A stretch of 64,000 nucleotides of DNA from Nocardia vinacea (GTDB lineage: Bacteria; Actinomycetota; Actinomycetes; Mycobacteriales; Mycobacteriaceae). Made by a program: the position numbers and the translations under genes. The stretch covers positions 310,001 through 374,000 of the forward strand of contig NZ_CP109149.1 in NCBI RefSeq assembly GCF_035920345.1, written 5' to 3'. Positions 18,196-27,464 of this stretch are shown in pieces. Under the pieces are notes generated by a model. That model was given only the letters and a program-made list of their open reading frames with translations. It was not told the origin of the DNA and ran no database searches. How positions within the stretch are numbered: the stretch's first letter is position 1; the number at the start of each line of letters is the position of its first letter.

Positions 18196-18528
18196 ATGCG
18201 AGTTCGACTGATCGGCGGCGAATCCGGCGAACACGGGTCACCCCGTGTGTACGTCACCGAGACCGAGCCACTGCGCTACGCGGTGCAGGGCTGGAAGACC
18301 GACGACCCCGGCACCGTCGAAATCCCCCACAAGTTGCTGTGGTTCACCGAGCCGGGCACTTGCATTTCGGGGCTGCGCGATACCGGGCACGGTTCGTTCC
18401 TGCTGTCGGGTGAGCCCGTGACCGATGCGGAAGCGCTGGAGATCATGCGGATTCCGGCCCACGAGACGGCTGTGTTGGTGTCGGTCGGTCAGGAGGTGCG
18501 CCCGGATGCGTCTGTTGCTCGGTGGTGA
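18196..18528 (+). CDS. Hypothetical protein before DUF6879 gene
   Basis: A 110-residue protein starting MRVRLIGGESGEHGSPRVYV, mostly beta-strand in character, ending HETAVLVSVGQEVRPDASVA. Its 3' end overlaps the next gene (start at 18506), so the two are co-translated. The same arrangement (small beta protein, DUF6879 protein, XRE-DUF5753 regulator) recurs in actinobacteria. The biochemical role is unknown; the context suggests a regulatory or stress switch. Confidence 0.65.
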   Translation: MRVRLIGGESGEHGSPRVYVTETEPLRYAVQGWKTDDPGTVEIPHKLLWFTEPGTCISGLRDTGHGSFLLSGEPVTDAEALEIMRIPAHETAVLVSVGQEVRPDASVARW

Positions 18529-19033
18529 TGCGTTCGGGCCGGTGTTCGACTCCGCGCGGCACCGCCTGTTCCATCTCGAAACCCGCGACGACTACTCGGC
18601 CGAGAACGAAACCGCCGCGCTGACGCGGTGGAAGGCCGACGAGACCGCCGACCCGCGCGCCGAGTCGTTCCCCGCCTGGGCCGCAACGGTATCGGGGATC
18701 GTCGGCCGGGGCGTGGCGGTGCAGCGTGCCCGGATCGTCACCGAGCCGCACTCGACCTACACGCGGTATCTGCTCGCGCTGGCCCGGCACAACGCCGATG
18801 CGGGCGAGGGCATCCGGTATCTCGCCCGGCATGACGCCGAGGCGTCCGACTCGGAGGCCGAGGACTTCTGGCTGGTCGATGACGATGCGGCGGCTTACAG
18901 CCTGTTCGATGATCGCGGGTTCTGGGTCGGCGCGGCGCTGACCCACGATCCGGCGATCGTCGGCCCGGCGGTGGCGATCCGGGATCGGGTATGGGCGGCG
19001 GCGACTCCGTTCGAGGAGTACACGGGCAGGTGA
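18506..19033 (+). CDS. DUF6879-family protein
   Basis: A 175-residue protein fitting the DUF6879 family: an acidic and aromatic-rich fold with HLETRDDYSAENETAALTRW near the start, RIVTEPHSTYTRYLLALARH in the middle and DFWLVDDDAAAYSLFDDRG near the end. ATG 18506 has CAGGAGG upstream. It ends in a GTGA overlap with the XRE-family gene. In actinobacteria these proteins are encoded next to HTH-DUF5753 regulators and are thought to work with them; the mechanism is not established. Confidence 0.78.
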   Translation: MRLLLGGDAFGPVFDSARHRLFHLETRDDYSAENETAALTRWKADETADPRAESFPAWAATVSGIVGRGVAVQRARIVTEPHSTYTRYLLALARHNADAGEGIRYLARHDAEASDSEAEDFWLVDDDAAAYSLFDDRGFWVGAALTHDPAIVGPAVAIRDRVWAAATPFEEYTGR

Positions 19034-19881
19034 CCGGACCCGCACGGGCGAAGGCGGCTCTCGGGGCACGGCTCCGGGAGTTGCGAAAGGACGCCGGGCT
19101 AGACGGTCGGCAGCTCAGCACCGCCGCCGGTTGGCACTGGAGCAAGACATCCCGGATCGAGCTGGGCAAGCAGATGCCGAGCGAATCCGACCTGGCGGTG
19201 TGGTGCCGAGTCAGTGAAGCCCCGTTGGCGCTGCCCGATCTGGTCGCAGCGCTGCGTAATGTCCAAGCTCAGTGGGCAGAGTGGAAGCGCGTCACCGCCG
19301 CCGGGCACGAGCGCCGACAGCGCAAGTCGGTGGACCTGATGAGCCGAACCTGCTTGCTGCGCACGTACACCACGGAGTTGATCCCCGGACTACTCCAGAC
19401 GCGGGACTACGCCCGTGAGGTGCTGCGGACCTGCATCGGGTTCGTCGGCACACACAACGATCTCGACGCGGCGGTATCGGCGCGCATGGCCCGCCAGCGT
19501 GTCCTACACGAGGACACCTTGCAGATATACGCGCTGGTCCACGAAGCAGCCTTGTGGACGACGCTCGGAAACGATGCCGTGATGGCCGCACAGCTGCGGT
19601 ATCTACTCCGCACAGCCTTCGGAAACGTGCGGCTGGTCTTCGGCATCGTCCCGCTCGGCGCACCGTTCGTCTACTCCACGACATCGTTCGATCTGTGGGA
19701 CGGCCGGGCCGCGACCGTGGAGACGATCAGCGCTGAACTCAGCATTGCCACGCCGAGCGAACTCCAGCTCTACGAGAAGGCATGGGACGGGCTGCGCGCC
19801 AACGCCGTCTACGGAGACGCCGCCCGCTCGCGGATCACCGCCGCGCTCGAACGGCGCACAGGCCGAGACCCGACCAGGTAG
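19030..19881 (+). CDS. XRE-family regulator with DUF5753 domain
   Basis: A 283-residue regulator with an N-terminal HTH_31-type helix-turn-helix (GARLRELRKDAGLDGRQLST, then WSKTSRIELGKQMPS) and a long C-terminal DUF5753 domain marked by LIPGLLQTRDYAREVL and LHEAAL-type motifs (VHEAALWTTLGND). GTG 19030 overlaps the upstream stop. Relatives in Streptomyces act as developmental or antibiotic regulators and pair with small partner proteins. Here the partner is probably the DUF6879 protein. Confidence 0.88.
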   Translation: MTGPARAKAALGARLRELRKDAGLDGRQLSTAAGWHWSKTSRIELGKQMPSESDLAVWCRVSEAPLALPDLVAALRNVQAQWAEWKRVTAAGHERRQRKSVDLMSRTCLLRTYTTELIPGLLQTRDYAREVLRTCIGFVGTHNDLDAAVSARMARQRVLHEDTLQIYALVHEAALWTTLGNDAVMAAQLRYLLRTAFGNVRLVFGIVPLGAPFVYSTTSFDLWDGRAATVETISAELSIATPSELQLYEKAWDGLRANAVYGDAARSRITAALERRTGRDPTR

Positions 19882-19930
19882 CGAGACAACGCATGGAATC
19901 CGTTGCTAGGCCGGTCTGTAATGGGGAACG

Positions 19931-20545
19931 CTAGATCCAGCCGCCGTGTTTCGAGTGGGTCCCGGTTCCGGGGTCCGGCAGTTCCAAGGTGTAACCGAGT
20001 TGGCTGCTGCGCGTCTGCAACGCCCGGCGAATCTCCCGCTTCGACACGCCGTGTAGACGCCATTTCTGGCCGAGTTCGATGGTGTCGGTAAGTACCCGGT
20101 TCAGCAGCGGTATCCCGGAGAGAAGGTCCACTCCAGCCGCTTCCACCTCAGGCGGAATGTTCACCGAGCCGTCTTTGCCAACGTACTTTGTCGTACCGGA
20201 CCCTGCCATGAAGCCCATCTCCATTGTTCGGACCAGCACCTCCGACGCTGACTCCCTGGGAGTGGGTCGTACCATCGAAAGTTTGAGCAGGTCCATCCAG
20301 ATCTTGTTGACTTCGGTCTCCGCTGCGGCCTTGTCCGTCTCCGCCAACTCGCCCGTGTCTAGTACGCGGCGAAGGACGGCGCTGAGTTCGTTGACCCAGA
20401 AGTCCAATTCGTTCGCGTTGCTGTCATTACGGGTCTTCCTGAGGGCCAACCACGCACCGAGCCATACGGTTCCGAAGGTAACCAGTCCGCTTCCGACGAC
20501 CTGCCCCAGAGTCATCCACAGTCTGAACCATTGATCGGGCGCCAT
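19931..20545 (-). CDS. Membrane-anchored hypothetical protein
   Basis: A 204-residue protein starting MAPDQWFRLWMTLGQVV with one N-terminal transmembrane helix (VVGSGLVTFGTVWLGAWLAL) followed by a long soluble, mostly helical part rich in Lys, Glu and Arg. ATG 20545 is the best start since upstream in-frame starts lack a ribosome site. No domain is recognised. It is convergent with the XRE regulator, whose gene ends 50 bp away. Confidence 0.6.
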   Translation of the reverse strand: MAPDQWFRLWMTLGQVVGSGLVTFGTVWLGAWLALRKTRNDSNANELDFWVNELSAVLRRVLDTGELAETDKAAAETEVNKIWMDLLKLSMVRPTPRESASEVLVRTMEMGFMAGSGTTKYVGKDGSVNIPPEVEAAGVDLLSGIPLLNRVLTDTIELGQKWRLHGVSKREIRRALQTRSSQLGYTLELPDPGTGTHSKHGGWI

Positions 20546-20938
20546 GAACCGGCAGGCTACTACGGGCATGACGTGTGGATGCAGATTGAGCGAGGAAATA
20601 CGTGTTGCTACCGGGCGCTGCCACACTGGGACAGGCGACGACCCCGGAACCGTGTCAGTGTTCTCGGGTCGTGGTGTGGAAGGGTGCGCCTACCGAGTTG
20701 CCTTCGCCCAGTTCAAGCGGTGAATCCAGTGTGCCGACAGTGCCCAGCCCCACGGAAACCCCACGGTTTGCATTCTGGTTTGTATCGGATTCTTCGGATG
20801 GCCGGTGGGTGTGGTGATCCTGGGTATCCGAATGCGCACAGCCGAGTTTCGGTGCGCACGATGTGCGGCATAGCCGTGCGTTCCGTCCGGGGCGGGGCCG
20901 GGACCGTGCTGGTTGTCGATAAGCGAACAGACCGGGCG
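20546..20938. other. Gap before the LLM fragment
   Basis: This 393-bp stretch has short open frames on both strands (for example a Ser/Pro-rich frame over 20602-20817), but none has a good start, coding bias or recognisable domain. I see no RNA gene or strong hairpin. Confidence 0.4.
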
Positions 20939-21223
20939 TCAGAAAGGTATCAGCCGCCACGTCTCCAACCCCTTTGCTAATGCTCGGTTTTCGCTTTCAC
21001 CGCACGTCGCTGCCGAACAGCTGCCAATCTTGTTGCGCCGGTAGGCCTCATCGGCTGAGCAATCGGTGAGCGTGAACGCCTCCTTCGAACCCGCTTCACC
21101 GTAGAAGAGCGATGCGTAGCCGAGCCGCTCGATCTCGCGGGCTCGCGCAATCACGTCGGTGATCGGCCAGGTATCGCTGGTCCGCCATACACCGACACGA
21201 CTTCCGAAATTTATCTTGGTCAA
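20939..21223 (-). pseudogene. N-terminal fragment of an LLM/F420-type oxidoreductase
   Basis: From ATG 21223 the frame reads NFGSRVGVWRTSDTWP, ITDVIARAREIERLGYASLF and YGEAGSKEAF, which is the start of a luciferase-like F420-dependent oxidoreductase of the kind encoded whole at 37041 (SRIGVWWNSEPWPIREAQ). After about 50 residues the match stops and the remaining 44 residues look random. The C-terminal 80 percent of the barrel is gone. It lies downstream of the SDR at 21314 in the same direction and was probably the last gene of that operon. Confidence 0.75.
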
Positions 21224-21313
21224 CGCGAACTTCTCTTTCTCGGACCGGCCTTCCGCGAATTCGTGCGGTGCGTGCCGAGTGCATGTGCATCTGTCGGTCG
21301 TCAGTCGTTGCGG

Positions 21314-22075
21314 TTATCGCGGTGCCATCCGGATGGCACCGTCCAGCCGAATGACCTCGCCGTTGAGCATTGGGTTTTCGACAATATGACGTACCAGTGC
21401 ACCGAACTCGGCAGGATCTCCAAGCCGAGAAGGATGCGGAACCTGTGCGCCGAGAGATTGCCTGATGTCCGCGGGAAGCATTTTCAGCAGCGGTGTGTCG
21501 AAGGTGCCGGGAGCTATTGTCGCGACCCGTATCTGGTGCCGTGCGAGTTCTCGCGCGATGGGGAGCGCCATGGACACGATGCCGCCTTTGGCTGCGGAGT
21601 ACGCGGGCTGGCCGATCTGTCCGTCGAAGGCCGCCACCGAGGAGGTGTTGACGATTACACCCCGTTCGCCCTCGACGCTGTCTATCGCCGAGATTCTCTC
21701 CGCGGCGAGTCTGATGACGTTGAACGTGCCGGTCAGATTGATTCTGACAATGCGCTCGAAGTCGTCGAGGGGAAGCGGCCCGTTCTTACCGAGGACCTTT
21801 CCGGGTGGGCCGACACCTGCGCAGTTGACGACGATGCGGAGGGGGCCACGCTCGGCCAGGATGTCCAGTGCGCGAGTGACGTCGTCGGTGGAGGTGACGT
21901 CGCCAGGCACGAAAGTCATCGCCCCGCTGTGTTTTTCCTGAATTGCCGCGCCGGGCGATGACGGTAGGTCCAGCACGCCGACATGGACGCCGGCTTTGAT
22001 CAACACCTCGGTGGTGGCAAGTCCGAGGCCGGATGCACCGCCTGTGACGAGTGCAATCGTATTGTCCAGCTTCAT
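21314..22075 (-). CDS. 3-hydroxyacyl-CoA dehydrogenase type SDR
   Basis: A 253-residue SDR resembling HSD17B10 (type II 3-hydroxyacyl-CoA dehydrogenase). It has TGGASGLGLATTEVLIKAG with Asp in VGVLDLPSSPG for NAD, VNCAGVGPPGKVLGK, NTSSVAAFDG and YSAAK. Such enzymes oxidise 3-hydroxyacyl-CoA or hydroxysteroid substrates. It lies 16 bp after the thiolase at 22092 and in the same operon as an acyl-CoA ligase at 23400, giving ligase, dehydrogenase and thiolase steps of a beta-oxidation module under the operator at 25141. Confidence 0.88.
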   Translation of the reverse strand: MKLDNTIALVTGGASGLGLATTEVLIKAGVHVGVLDLPSSPGAAIQEKHSGAMTFVPGDVTSTDDVTRALDILAERGPLRIVVNCAGVGPPGKVLGKNGPLPLDDFERIVRINLTGTFNVIRLAAERISAIDSVEGERGVIVNTSSVAAFDGQIGQPAYSAAKGGIVSMALPIARELARHQIRVATIAPGTFDTPLLKMLPADIRQSLGAQVPHPSRLGDPAEFGALVRHIVENPMLNGEVIRLDGAIRMAPR

Positions 22076-22091
22076 GATTGACGCTTCGCTT

Positions 22092-23282
22092 TCAGAGTCG
22101 TTCGATAATGGTGGCGTTGGCCATGCCGCCGCCCTCGCACATCGTTTGCAGCCCGTAGCGCCCACCGGTGGCTTCGAGGTAGGCCAGCATCGAGCCCAGG
22201 AGCCGGCCGCCGGAGGCGCCGAGCGGATGGCCGAGGGCGATCGCGCCGCCAGCGGGGTTGAGGCGTTCCGGGTCGGAGTCGAAATGGCTCTGCCACATCA
22301 GTGGAACCGGCGCGAAGGCCTCGTTGACCTCGTAGGTGTCGATGTCGGACAGGGGTATTCCGCTGCGGTCGAGGACCTTCTCGGTGGCCGCGAGCGGGCC
22401 GGTCAGCATCAGCAGGGGATCGCTACCCACGACCGCGAAGCTATGGAACCTGGCTCGCGGGGTGAGCCCGAGTGCCAATGCCTTCTCTTCGCTCATGATC
22501 AGTGCGGCCGTAGCGCCGTCGGTGAGTGGTGACGAGTTGCCCGCCGTGATCGACCACTTGATGTCGGGAAACCGGGCTGTCGTCTCGTCGCTCTCGAAAA
22601 CCGGCCGCAACGTCGACAGCGACTCGGGAGTGGTTCCGGCACGGACTGTTTCGTCGAAGTCGATGACGATCGGTGCACCCGACGCGTCAGTGGTGGAAAC
22701 GCCGATGATCTGGTCGGCCTGCTGACCGAGGCCGACCTTGACGGCCAGACGGTGGGATCGAGCCGCGTACTCGTCGAGCTGCTCGCGATCGAATTTCCAT
22801 TGAGCGGCAACAAGTTCGGCGCCGATGCCCTGTGCGACGAGTCCGTCCGGGTATCGGGCGGAGAGCGGCCCGGCCGAGGGGTCCTTGCCGCCGGCATTGG
22901 AAAACATCGGTGCCCGGCTCATCGATTCGACGCCGCAGGCGATCACGACGTCGTACGCGCCCGCGGATACACCCTGTGCCGCGAAAGCGGCTGCCTGTTG
23001 ACTGGATCCGCACTGACGGTCGATCGTCGTGGCCGGTACGGATACGGGGAAGCCTGCGGCCAGGACGGCGGTTCGCCCAATGTTCAAGGCTTGTTCGCCC
23101 GATTGCGTGACGCAGCCGGTGATGACGTCATCGACCAGTGCGGGATCGAGATCATGTTTGCCGACGAGCGTCCGCAGGAGACCCGCGAGGAGGGTGGCCG
23201 GGTGAACGACTGACAATGTGCCGCCGGGTTTCCCTTTTGCGGACGGAGTGCGTAAGACATCGACGATGACTGCTGTGCTCAC
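22092..23282 (-). CDS. Acetyl-CoA acetyltransferase / 3-ketoacyl-CoA thiolase
   Basis: A 396-residue thiolase. The acyl-carrying Cys is in DRQCGSSQQAAAF near residue 90, the His in GGAIALGHPLGASGGRL, and the second Cys in TMCEGGGMANA (most thiolases have CIGGGMG here, so the loop is slightly unusual). GTG 23282 has AAGGAG right upstream; the longer frame reaching 23345 has no site. It would split 3-ketoacyl-CoA into acetyl-CoA and a shortened acyl-CoA. Its neighbours, a CoA ligase upstream and an HSD10-like SDR downstream, make a compact module. Confidence 0.92.
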   Translation of the reverse strand: MSTAVIVDVLRTPSAKGKPGGTLSVVHPATLLAGLLRTLVGKHDLDPALVDDVITGCVTQSGEQALNIGRTAVLAAGFPVSVPATTIDRQCGSSQQAAAFAAQGVSAGAYDVVIACGVESMSRAPMFSNAGGKDPSAGPLSARYPDGLVAQGIGAELVAAQWKFDREQLDEYAARSHRLAVKVGLGQQADQIIGVSTTDASGAPIVIDFDETVRAGTTPESLSTLRPVFESDETTARFPDIKWSITAGNSSPLTDGATAALIMSEEKALALGLTPRARFHSFAVVGSDPLLMLTGPLAATEKVLDRSGIPLSDIDTYEVNEAFAPVPLMWQSHFDSDPERLNPAGGAIALGHPLGASGGRLLGSMLAYLEATGGRYGLQTMCEGGGMANATIIERL

Positions 23283-23399
23283 GTGAGCTCCTTGAAAGTT
23301 CGGTTTGTATGCCTGTGCAACCGATGTGACTCGACAGCTCAGCAAGGCCTGCTGTTGTCGACTCCGATCACGCTCGGAGCAGCGTTTTCTCCGGTTCGC

Positions 23400-25031
23400 T
23401 CAGGACGCGCCGCCGTCGGTCGTCGGCTTGGCCGTCGGCCTGACACGTTCGGGTCGGGCCCAGGTGTTGGGCCCTCGACCACGCTCACGAAGCTCGCCCT
23501 TGCGGACCCGCTCGGTGGCCGTCTTCGGCAGTCGGTCGACCACCTCGATGAAGCGCGGTCGCATGAACTCGGCCAGCCGGCCGGACAGGAACTCGTCCAA
23601 CGCAACTTCATCGATGCGCTGCGATTGTTTCGGAACGACGAAGGCCATCACCTCTTGCTCGCCCCACTCGGAGTCCACGCCCACCACCGCGCACTCCATC
23701 ACGTCGGGATGCTGCAGCACAGCCGTTTCGACCTCGACCGAGGAGATGTTCTCCCCGCGGCGGCGCAACGAGTCCTTGAGACGATCCACGAGGTAGTAGT
23801 TGCCCTGCTGATCACGACGGAACGCGTCTCCGGTGTGGAACCACAGATTGCGCCATGCGGCAACGGTTGCCTCGGCGTTTCCCCAGTACCCGGACGCGAA
23901 ATGCCACGGTTCCCGCGGACGCATTACCAGCTCGCCCACCTCACCGTCCGGCACCTCGTGATCGAACTCGTCGACGATCCTGGCCTCGAACCCGTCGCGT
24001 AAGCGACCACAGCTCTGCGGGATGCTGACGTCACAGTCGACCGCGGCGATCGGCGCGCAGACCTCGGTCATCCCCCACTGTGTGGTCACCAGGACATCGT
24101 GCCGCTTCTTGAAGTCCTCCACCTCCGGGATCACCGGAATCATCTGCACCAGCCGCAGCGGCGTCGACTCGGGCTGGACGTCGTGGCGGTAGACGAAATT
24201 CGCCATCGCTGCGAGCAGCAGCGTGAGGGTGCACCGGTACTTCTCGATGTCCGCCCAGAAGGCATCGGTGGAGAACCGCTCGCGAAGCACAGCTCGCCCA
24301 CGTACCCGGGCCGCAGTGATCAAGTTGGCGCGATACGTGATGTGAGACGGCGGAAACGGGAGGTAGACAGCGTCCTCATGACTGAGGGTGGATGGCGGGA
24401 AGACCCCGAGAGACGCCTCCTTCAACTGGGCGAAGGGCACGACGACCCCTTTGGACAACCCCGTCGTGCCCGAGGTGTAGAGGATGCAAGCGGGAGCGTG
24501 CCCCGGTATCAGGTCGCCGGACCATGTCCCCGAGGATTCCCTCGTCGACCCGAGGATGGTGTCTGCGTGGACTACCGAAGTCGGGCCGTCGGTGTGGAGA
24601 TCGATGTCGCGGCCGCCGATAACGAGGACGTGCTCGATATTGGGCGCTTGGATCAACCCTTCTCGGACCGACGAAAAGTATCGGGCGTCGACCACGGCGA
24701 CCCGAGCCCGGGTGTCGGTGACGATGTGCTCGAGGAGTGCGCCCCGGTACGCCGGGTTGGCCGAAGCCTCGATCGCGCCGAGGTAGGCAATTCCGCACCA
24801 CAACTCGACCGAGGCCACCGACGACGCCACGAAAGTCAGGACCGTGTCGCCCGCAGCCACTCCGAGTTCGTCCAAGGCCTGTCGCCAGTCCAGAGCGTTC
24901 GCGTGGACTTCACCGTAGGTTCGGACAGGGCCATCGACTTCCTCGAGGCAGATCGCGGCCGGTGACTCCGCTGCGATCTCGGCGATCATGTCGGGATACG
25001 CCTCGGCGGTCTGCGCTCTTTCGGGGCTCAC
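23400..25031 (-). CDS. Acyl-CoA synthetase (ANL superfamily, CaiC-like)
   Basis: A 543-residue adenylate-forming CoA ligase. It shows the P-loop ILYTSGTTGLSKGV, the WGMTE box, the FHTGDAFRRD Asp region, VDRLKDSLRRRGENIS for the hinge and the C-terminal Lys region PKTATERVRKGEL. The pattern is nearest to crotonobetaine/carnitine-CoA ligase-like ANL enzymes of unknown substrate. GTG 25031 follows AGGAGAG. An operator copy lies 110 bp upstream. It would activate the acid produced by this island; the acid is unknown. Confidence 0.9.
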   Translation of the reverse strand: MSPERAQTAEAYPDMIAEIAAESPAAICLEEVDGPVRTYGEVHANALDWRQALDELGVAAGDTVLTFVASSVASVELWCGIAYLGAIEASANPAYRGALLEHIVTDTRARVAVVDARYFSSVREGLIQAPNIEHVLVIGGRDIDLHTDGPTSVVHADTILGSTRESSGTWSGDLIPGHAPACILYTSGTTGLSKGVVVPFAQLKEASLGVFPPSTLSHEDAVYLPFPPSHITYRANLITAARVRGRAVLRERFSTDAFWADIEKYRCTLTLLLAAMANFVYRHDVQPESTPLRLVQMIPVIPEVEDFKKRHDVLVTTQWGMTEVCAPIAAVDCDVSIPQSCGRLRDGFEARIVDEFDHEVPDGEVGELVMRPREPWHFASGYWGNAEATVAAWRNLWFHTGDAFRRDQQGNYYLVDRLKDSLRRRGENISSVEVETAVLQHPDVMECAVVGVDSEWGEQEVMAFVVPKQSQRIDEVALDEFLSGRLAEFMRPRFIEVVDRLPKTATERVRKGELRERGRGPNTWARPERVRPTAKPTTDGGAS

Positions 25032-25140
25032 TAGCTCTCCTGGTGAATGTTCTCGGTGACCGAACGCCGCGCTGTCATTCCTATGTCGGGGTATCTGCCT
25101 CAGTGATGTGGGGCACGGGCGGAAGGATGTGACGGCCACA

Positions 25141-25163
25141 ATACTGACAGATCTTGTCCAAAT
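25141..25163 (-). promoter_or_regulatory. Island operator, copy 1
   Basis: On the minus strand this reads ATTTGGACAAGATC then TGTCAGTAT, an imperfect palindrome GGACA-N5-TGTCA with AT-rich flanks. It lies 110 bp before the acyl-CoA ligase start at 25031. Confidence 0.75.
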
Positions 25164-25455
25164 CAAGACTCGCAACAAGTAGGACAGTCGCTGCGAGGCG
25201 ATCCTCTGACCACTGTAAAAGTCAGAATATGCCCCTGTGTGCCGTGTGGAACGGCCGGAACGACCTGGCCTCCGGTCGGGACGCCGAGGCGATGGATGCG
25301 TGTGTTGCCGAGTTCGGGTGGGGAGTGTTGAGTGACCGAGCTGCGGCATTCAGGGCGCAGGAAGCATCGTCTTCAATGGCGGGTGTGGCTCTTGCTGGAG
25401 GCTGATGTGGGGGTGGTTCGCGGGCTGTCGGGTGGGGTGCGATCGCATCTTTCAA

Positions 25456-25478
25456 ATCTGGACGATCTATGTCAGTAT
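25456..25478 (+). promoter_or_regulatory. Island operator, copy 2
   Basis: ATCTGGACGATCTA then TGTCAGTAT; half-sites GGACG and TGTCA with a 5-bp spacer. It precedes the SDR remnant at 25636 and the intact SDR at 25839. Confidence 0.75.
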
Positions 25479-25557
25479 GGTGGCGGTCACATCATCTGGG
25501 CGACGCCCGGGGCCCGAGTGAGCTGTTCGCGTGTGAAATCCCGTCGCCGACGAGTAG

Positions 25558-25815
<258 letters not shown>

Positions 25816-25838
25816 ACCCGACCAAGGAGCACACAGTC

Positions 25839-26678
25839 ATGGGAAAACTCGACGGCAAAGTAGCCTTCATTACCGGCGCAGCGCGCGGTCAGGGTCGCAG
25901 CCACGCGATCCGGCTCGCGCAGGAGGGCGCGGATATCATCGCAGTGGACATCTGCGAAGACATTCCGGGCAGTCCCTATGCGGGAGCGACCGAATCCGAC
26001 CTCGCAGAGACGGTAAAGCAGGTCGAGGCCCTGGATCGCCGCATCGTGGCGAGGAAAGCAGACGTCCGCGATAACGCAGGTCTGAAGACGGTGGTCGACG
26101 AGGGCGTCGAGCAGCTCGGCAGGCTCGACATCGTATGCGGCAATGCCGGAATCGCTGGAATCACCACTCAACCGCAGTCGGTCTGGGAGTTCGACGCCAC
26201 CGCGTGGCAGACGATGATCGACATCAATCTGACCGGGGTGTGGCATACGGCCAAAGTGGCAGTTCCGCACCTGCTGGAGAACAAGGGCGGCTCTATTATT
26301 CTCACCAGCTCGGCGGCGGGTCTGAAGGCGTACGCGAACATTGGGCACTACGTCGCGGCCAAGCACGGCGTGATCGGACTGATGCGGACGCTCGCGTTGG
26401 AACTTGCCCCGCACAGCATCCGGGCCAACGCCGTGAATCCCACCCAGGTCGATACGCCCATGATCCAGAACCAGGCGATGCGCCGTCTGTTCCGCCCTGA
26501 TCTCGAAAACCCGACGAAGGATGATTTCGCGCCGGCTTCCCAAACGCTGCATGCTCTTCCCACTCCCTGGGTGGATTCGGAAGATGTCAGCAATGCCGTC
26601 CTGTTCTTGGCCTCCGACGAGTCCAGATACATCACCGGTGTAGCTCTCCCGGTCGACGCGGGTTCCCTCATCAAATAA
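25839..26678 (+). CDS. Mycofactocin-coupled SDR
   Basis: A 279-residue SDR of the type linked to the redox cofactor mycofactocin: [20 protein letters not shown] and DIIAVDICEDIPG at the start, an extra insert after beta-strand 2, CGNAGIAG, LTSSAAGLKA and HYVAAKHGV for the Tyr/Lys pair. AAGGAG precedes ATG 25839. Members hold NAD tightly and pass electrons to mycofactocin while oxidising alcohols. Here it likely oxidises a secondary alcohol of the island's substrate. A SnoaL-like gene follows. Mycofactocin genes are not in this window. Confidence 0.9.
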   Translation: MGKLDGKVAFITGAARGQGRSHAIRLAQEGADIIAVDICEDIPGSPYAGATESDLAETVKQVEALDRRIVARKADVRDNAGLKTVVDEGVEQLGRLDIVCGNAGIAGITTQPQSVWEFDATAWQTMIDINLTGVWHTAKVAVPHLLENKGGSIILTSSAAGLKAYANIGHYVAAKHGVIGLMRTLALELAPHSIRANAVNPTQVDTPMIQNQAMRRLFRPDLENPTKDDFAPASQTLHALPTPWVDSEDVSNAVLFLASDESRYITGVALPVDAGSLIK

Positions 26679-26798
26679 CTCGCACGGGTCGCCGCCGATG
26701 CTCGACATCTCTGCGAGCCGGCCCCGCACGGCCGCAGTCCGCACATCGCTGACCGCGGCCGCACGAGGTCGGCTGCCTGCAGGAAGAATGGAATATAC

Positions 26799-27338
26799 AT
26801 GTCACTGACAGATGCTCAGCTGACCGAGCTGTACGACAAGCAGGCTCTTCACGACAACCTGATGATGTACGTGCGCGGCGCGGACCGGCACGATCGCGAA
26901 TTGATGAGGTCGACGTACTGGCCGGACTCCTTCGACGACCACGGCGGCTACGTCGGTGACGGCCAAGGATGGGCCGACGCGGCCATGACCTGGCACGACA
27001 AGATCCACAGTTGCAACCACCACGTCTCCAACGTCTTGTCCGAGATCGACGGCAATCGGGCAAAACGCGAGAGCATGTTCATCTGTGTGGTCCCGTTCAA
27101 GGAACCCGAAGTGACCATGTTCCAAGCCGGCCGCTACCGCGACCTGTGTGAGAAGCGAGACGGGGTGTGGAAGATCCTGCACCGCACGTGTGTCTGGGAC
27201 TGGATCGACGTCAGGCCGATCAACTCGGACTGGGATGTCGTCAACGTTCCTCGCGTATCCCACTGGGGAGCCTGGTATCCCGAGGACCCGATCTATCTGG
27301 ACTGGATCGAGAGCCCGCCCACCGAATTTCCCCGGTAG
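26799..27338 (+). CDS. SnoaL-like (NTF2-fold) protein, dehydratase-like
   Basis: A 179-residue NTF2-fold protein: YDKQALHDNLMMYVRGADRH is the helical opening seen in SnoaL_4 and scytalone or bile-acid dehydratase-like proteins. ADRHDRELM and HHVSNVLSEIDG carry the Asp/His residues that line the pocket in relatives. A Trp-rich tail (WDWIDVRPINSDWD) is typical. It follows the mycofactocin-coupled SDR under operator copy 2 and is followed by a strong terminator. A dehydratase or isomerase role on a hydroxy-ketone or cyclic intermediate is plausible but unproven. Confidence 0.75.
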   Translation: MSLTDAQLTELYDKQALHDNLMMYVRGADRHDRELMRSTYWPDSFDDHGGYVGDGQGWADAAMTWHDKIHSCNHHVSNVLSEIDGNRAKRESMFICVVPFKEPEVTMFQAGRYRDLCEKRDGVWKILHRTCVWDWIDVRPINSDWDVVNVPRVSHWGAWYPEDPIYLDWIESPPTEFPR

Positions 27339-27372
27339 CTTTTCCCCGGGTAGCTCGGTTCGTGCCCCGTGC

Positions 27373-27420
27373 CCAGGTGAGTGGAAATCCGTTGCGAAAT
27401 AGGGGTTTCCACTCACCTGG
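27373..27420. terminator. Long perfect hairpin between convergent genes
   Basis: CCAGGTGAGTGGAAA (27373-27387) pairs perfectly with TTTCCACTCACCTGG (27406-27420), and three more pairs (one G-U) extend the stem inward to 18 bp. It lies between the SnoaL-like gene ending at 27338 and the convergent reductase ending at 27465, fitting a two-way terminator. Confidence 0.8.
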
Positions 27421-27464
27421 CCGATTTGTCCTTATGGCTGGGTTGTGTTCGCGGCCGAAGAAAA

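Noticed and set aside
20655..20960. 101-residue minus-strand frame
   Set aside because: No start context, no domain, overlaps equally open frames on the other strand.
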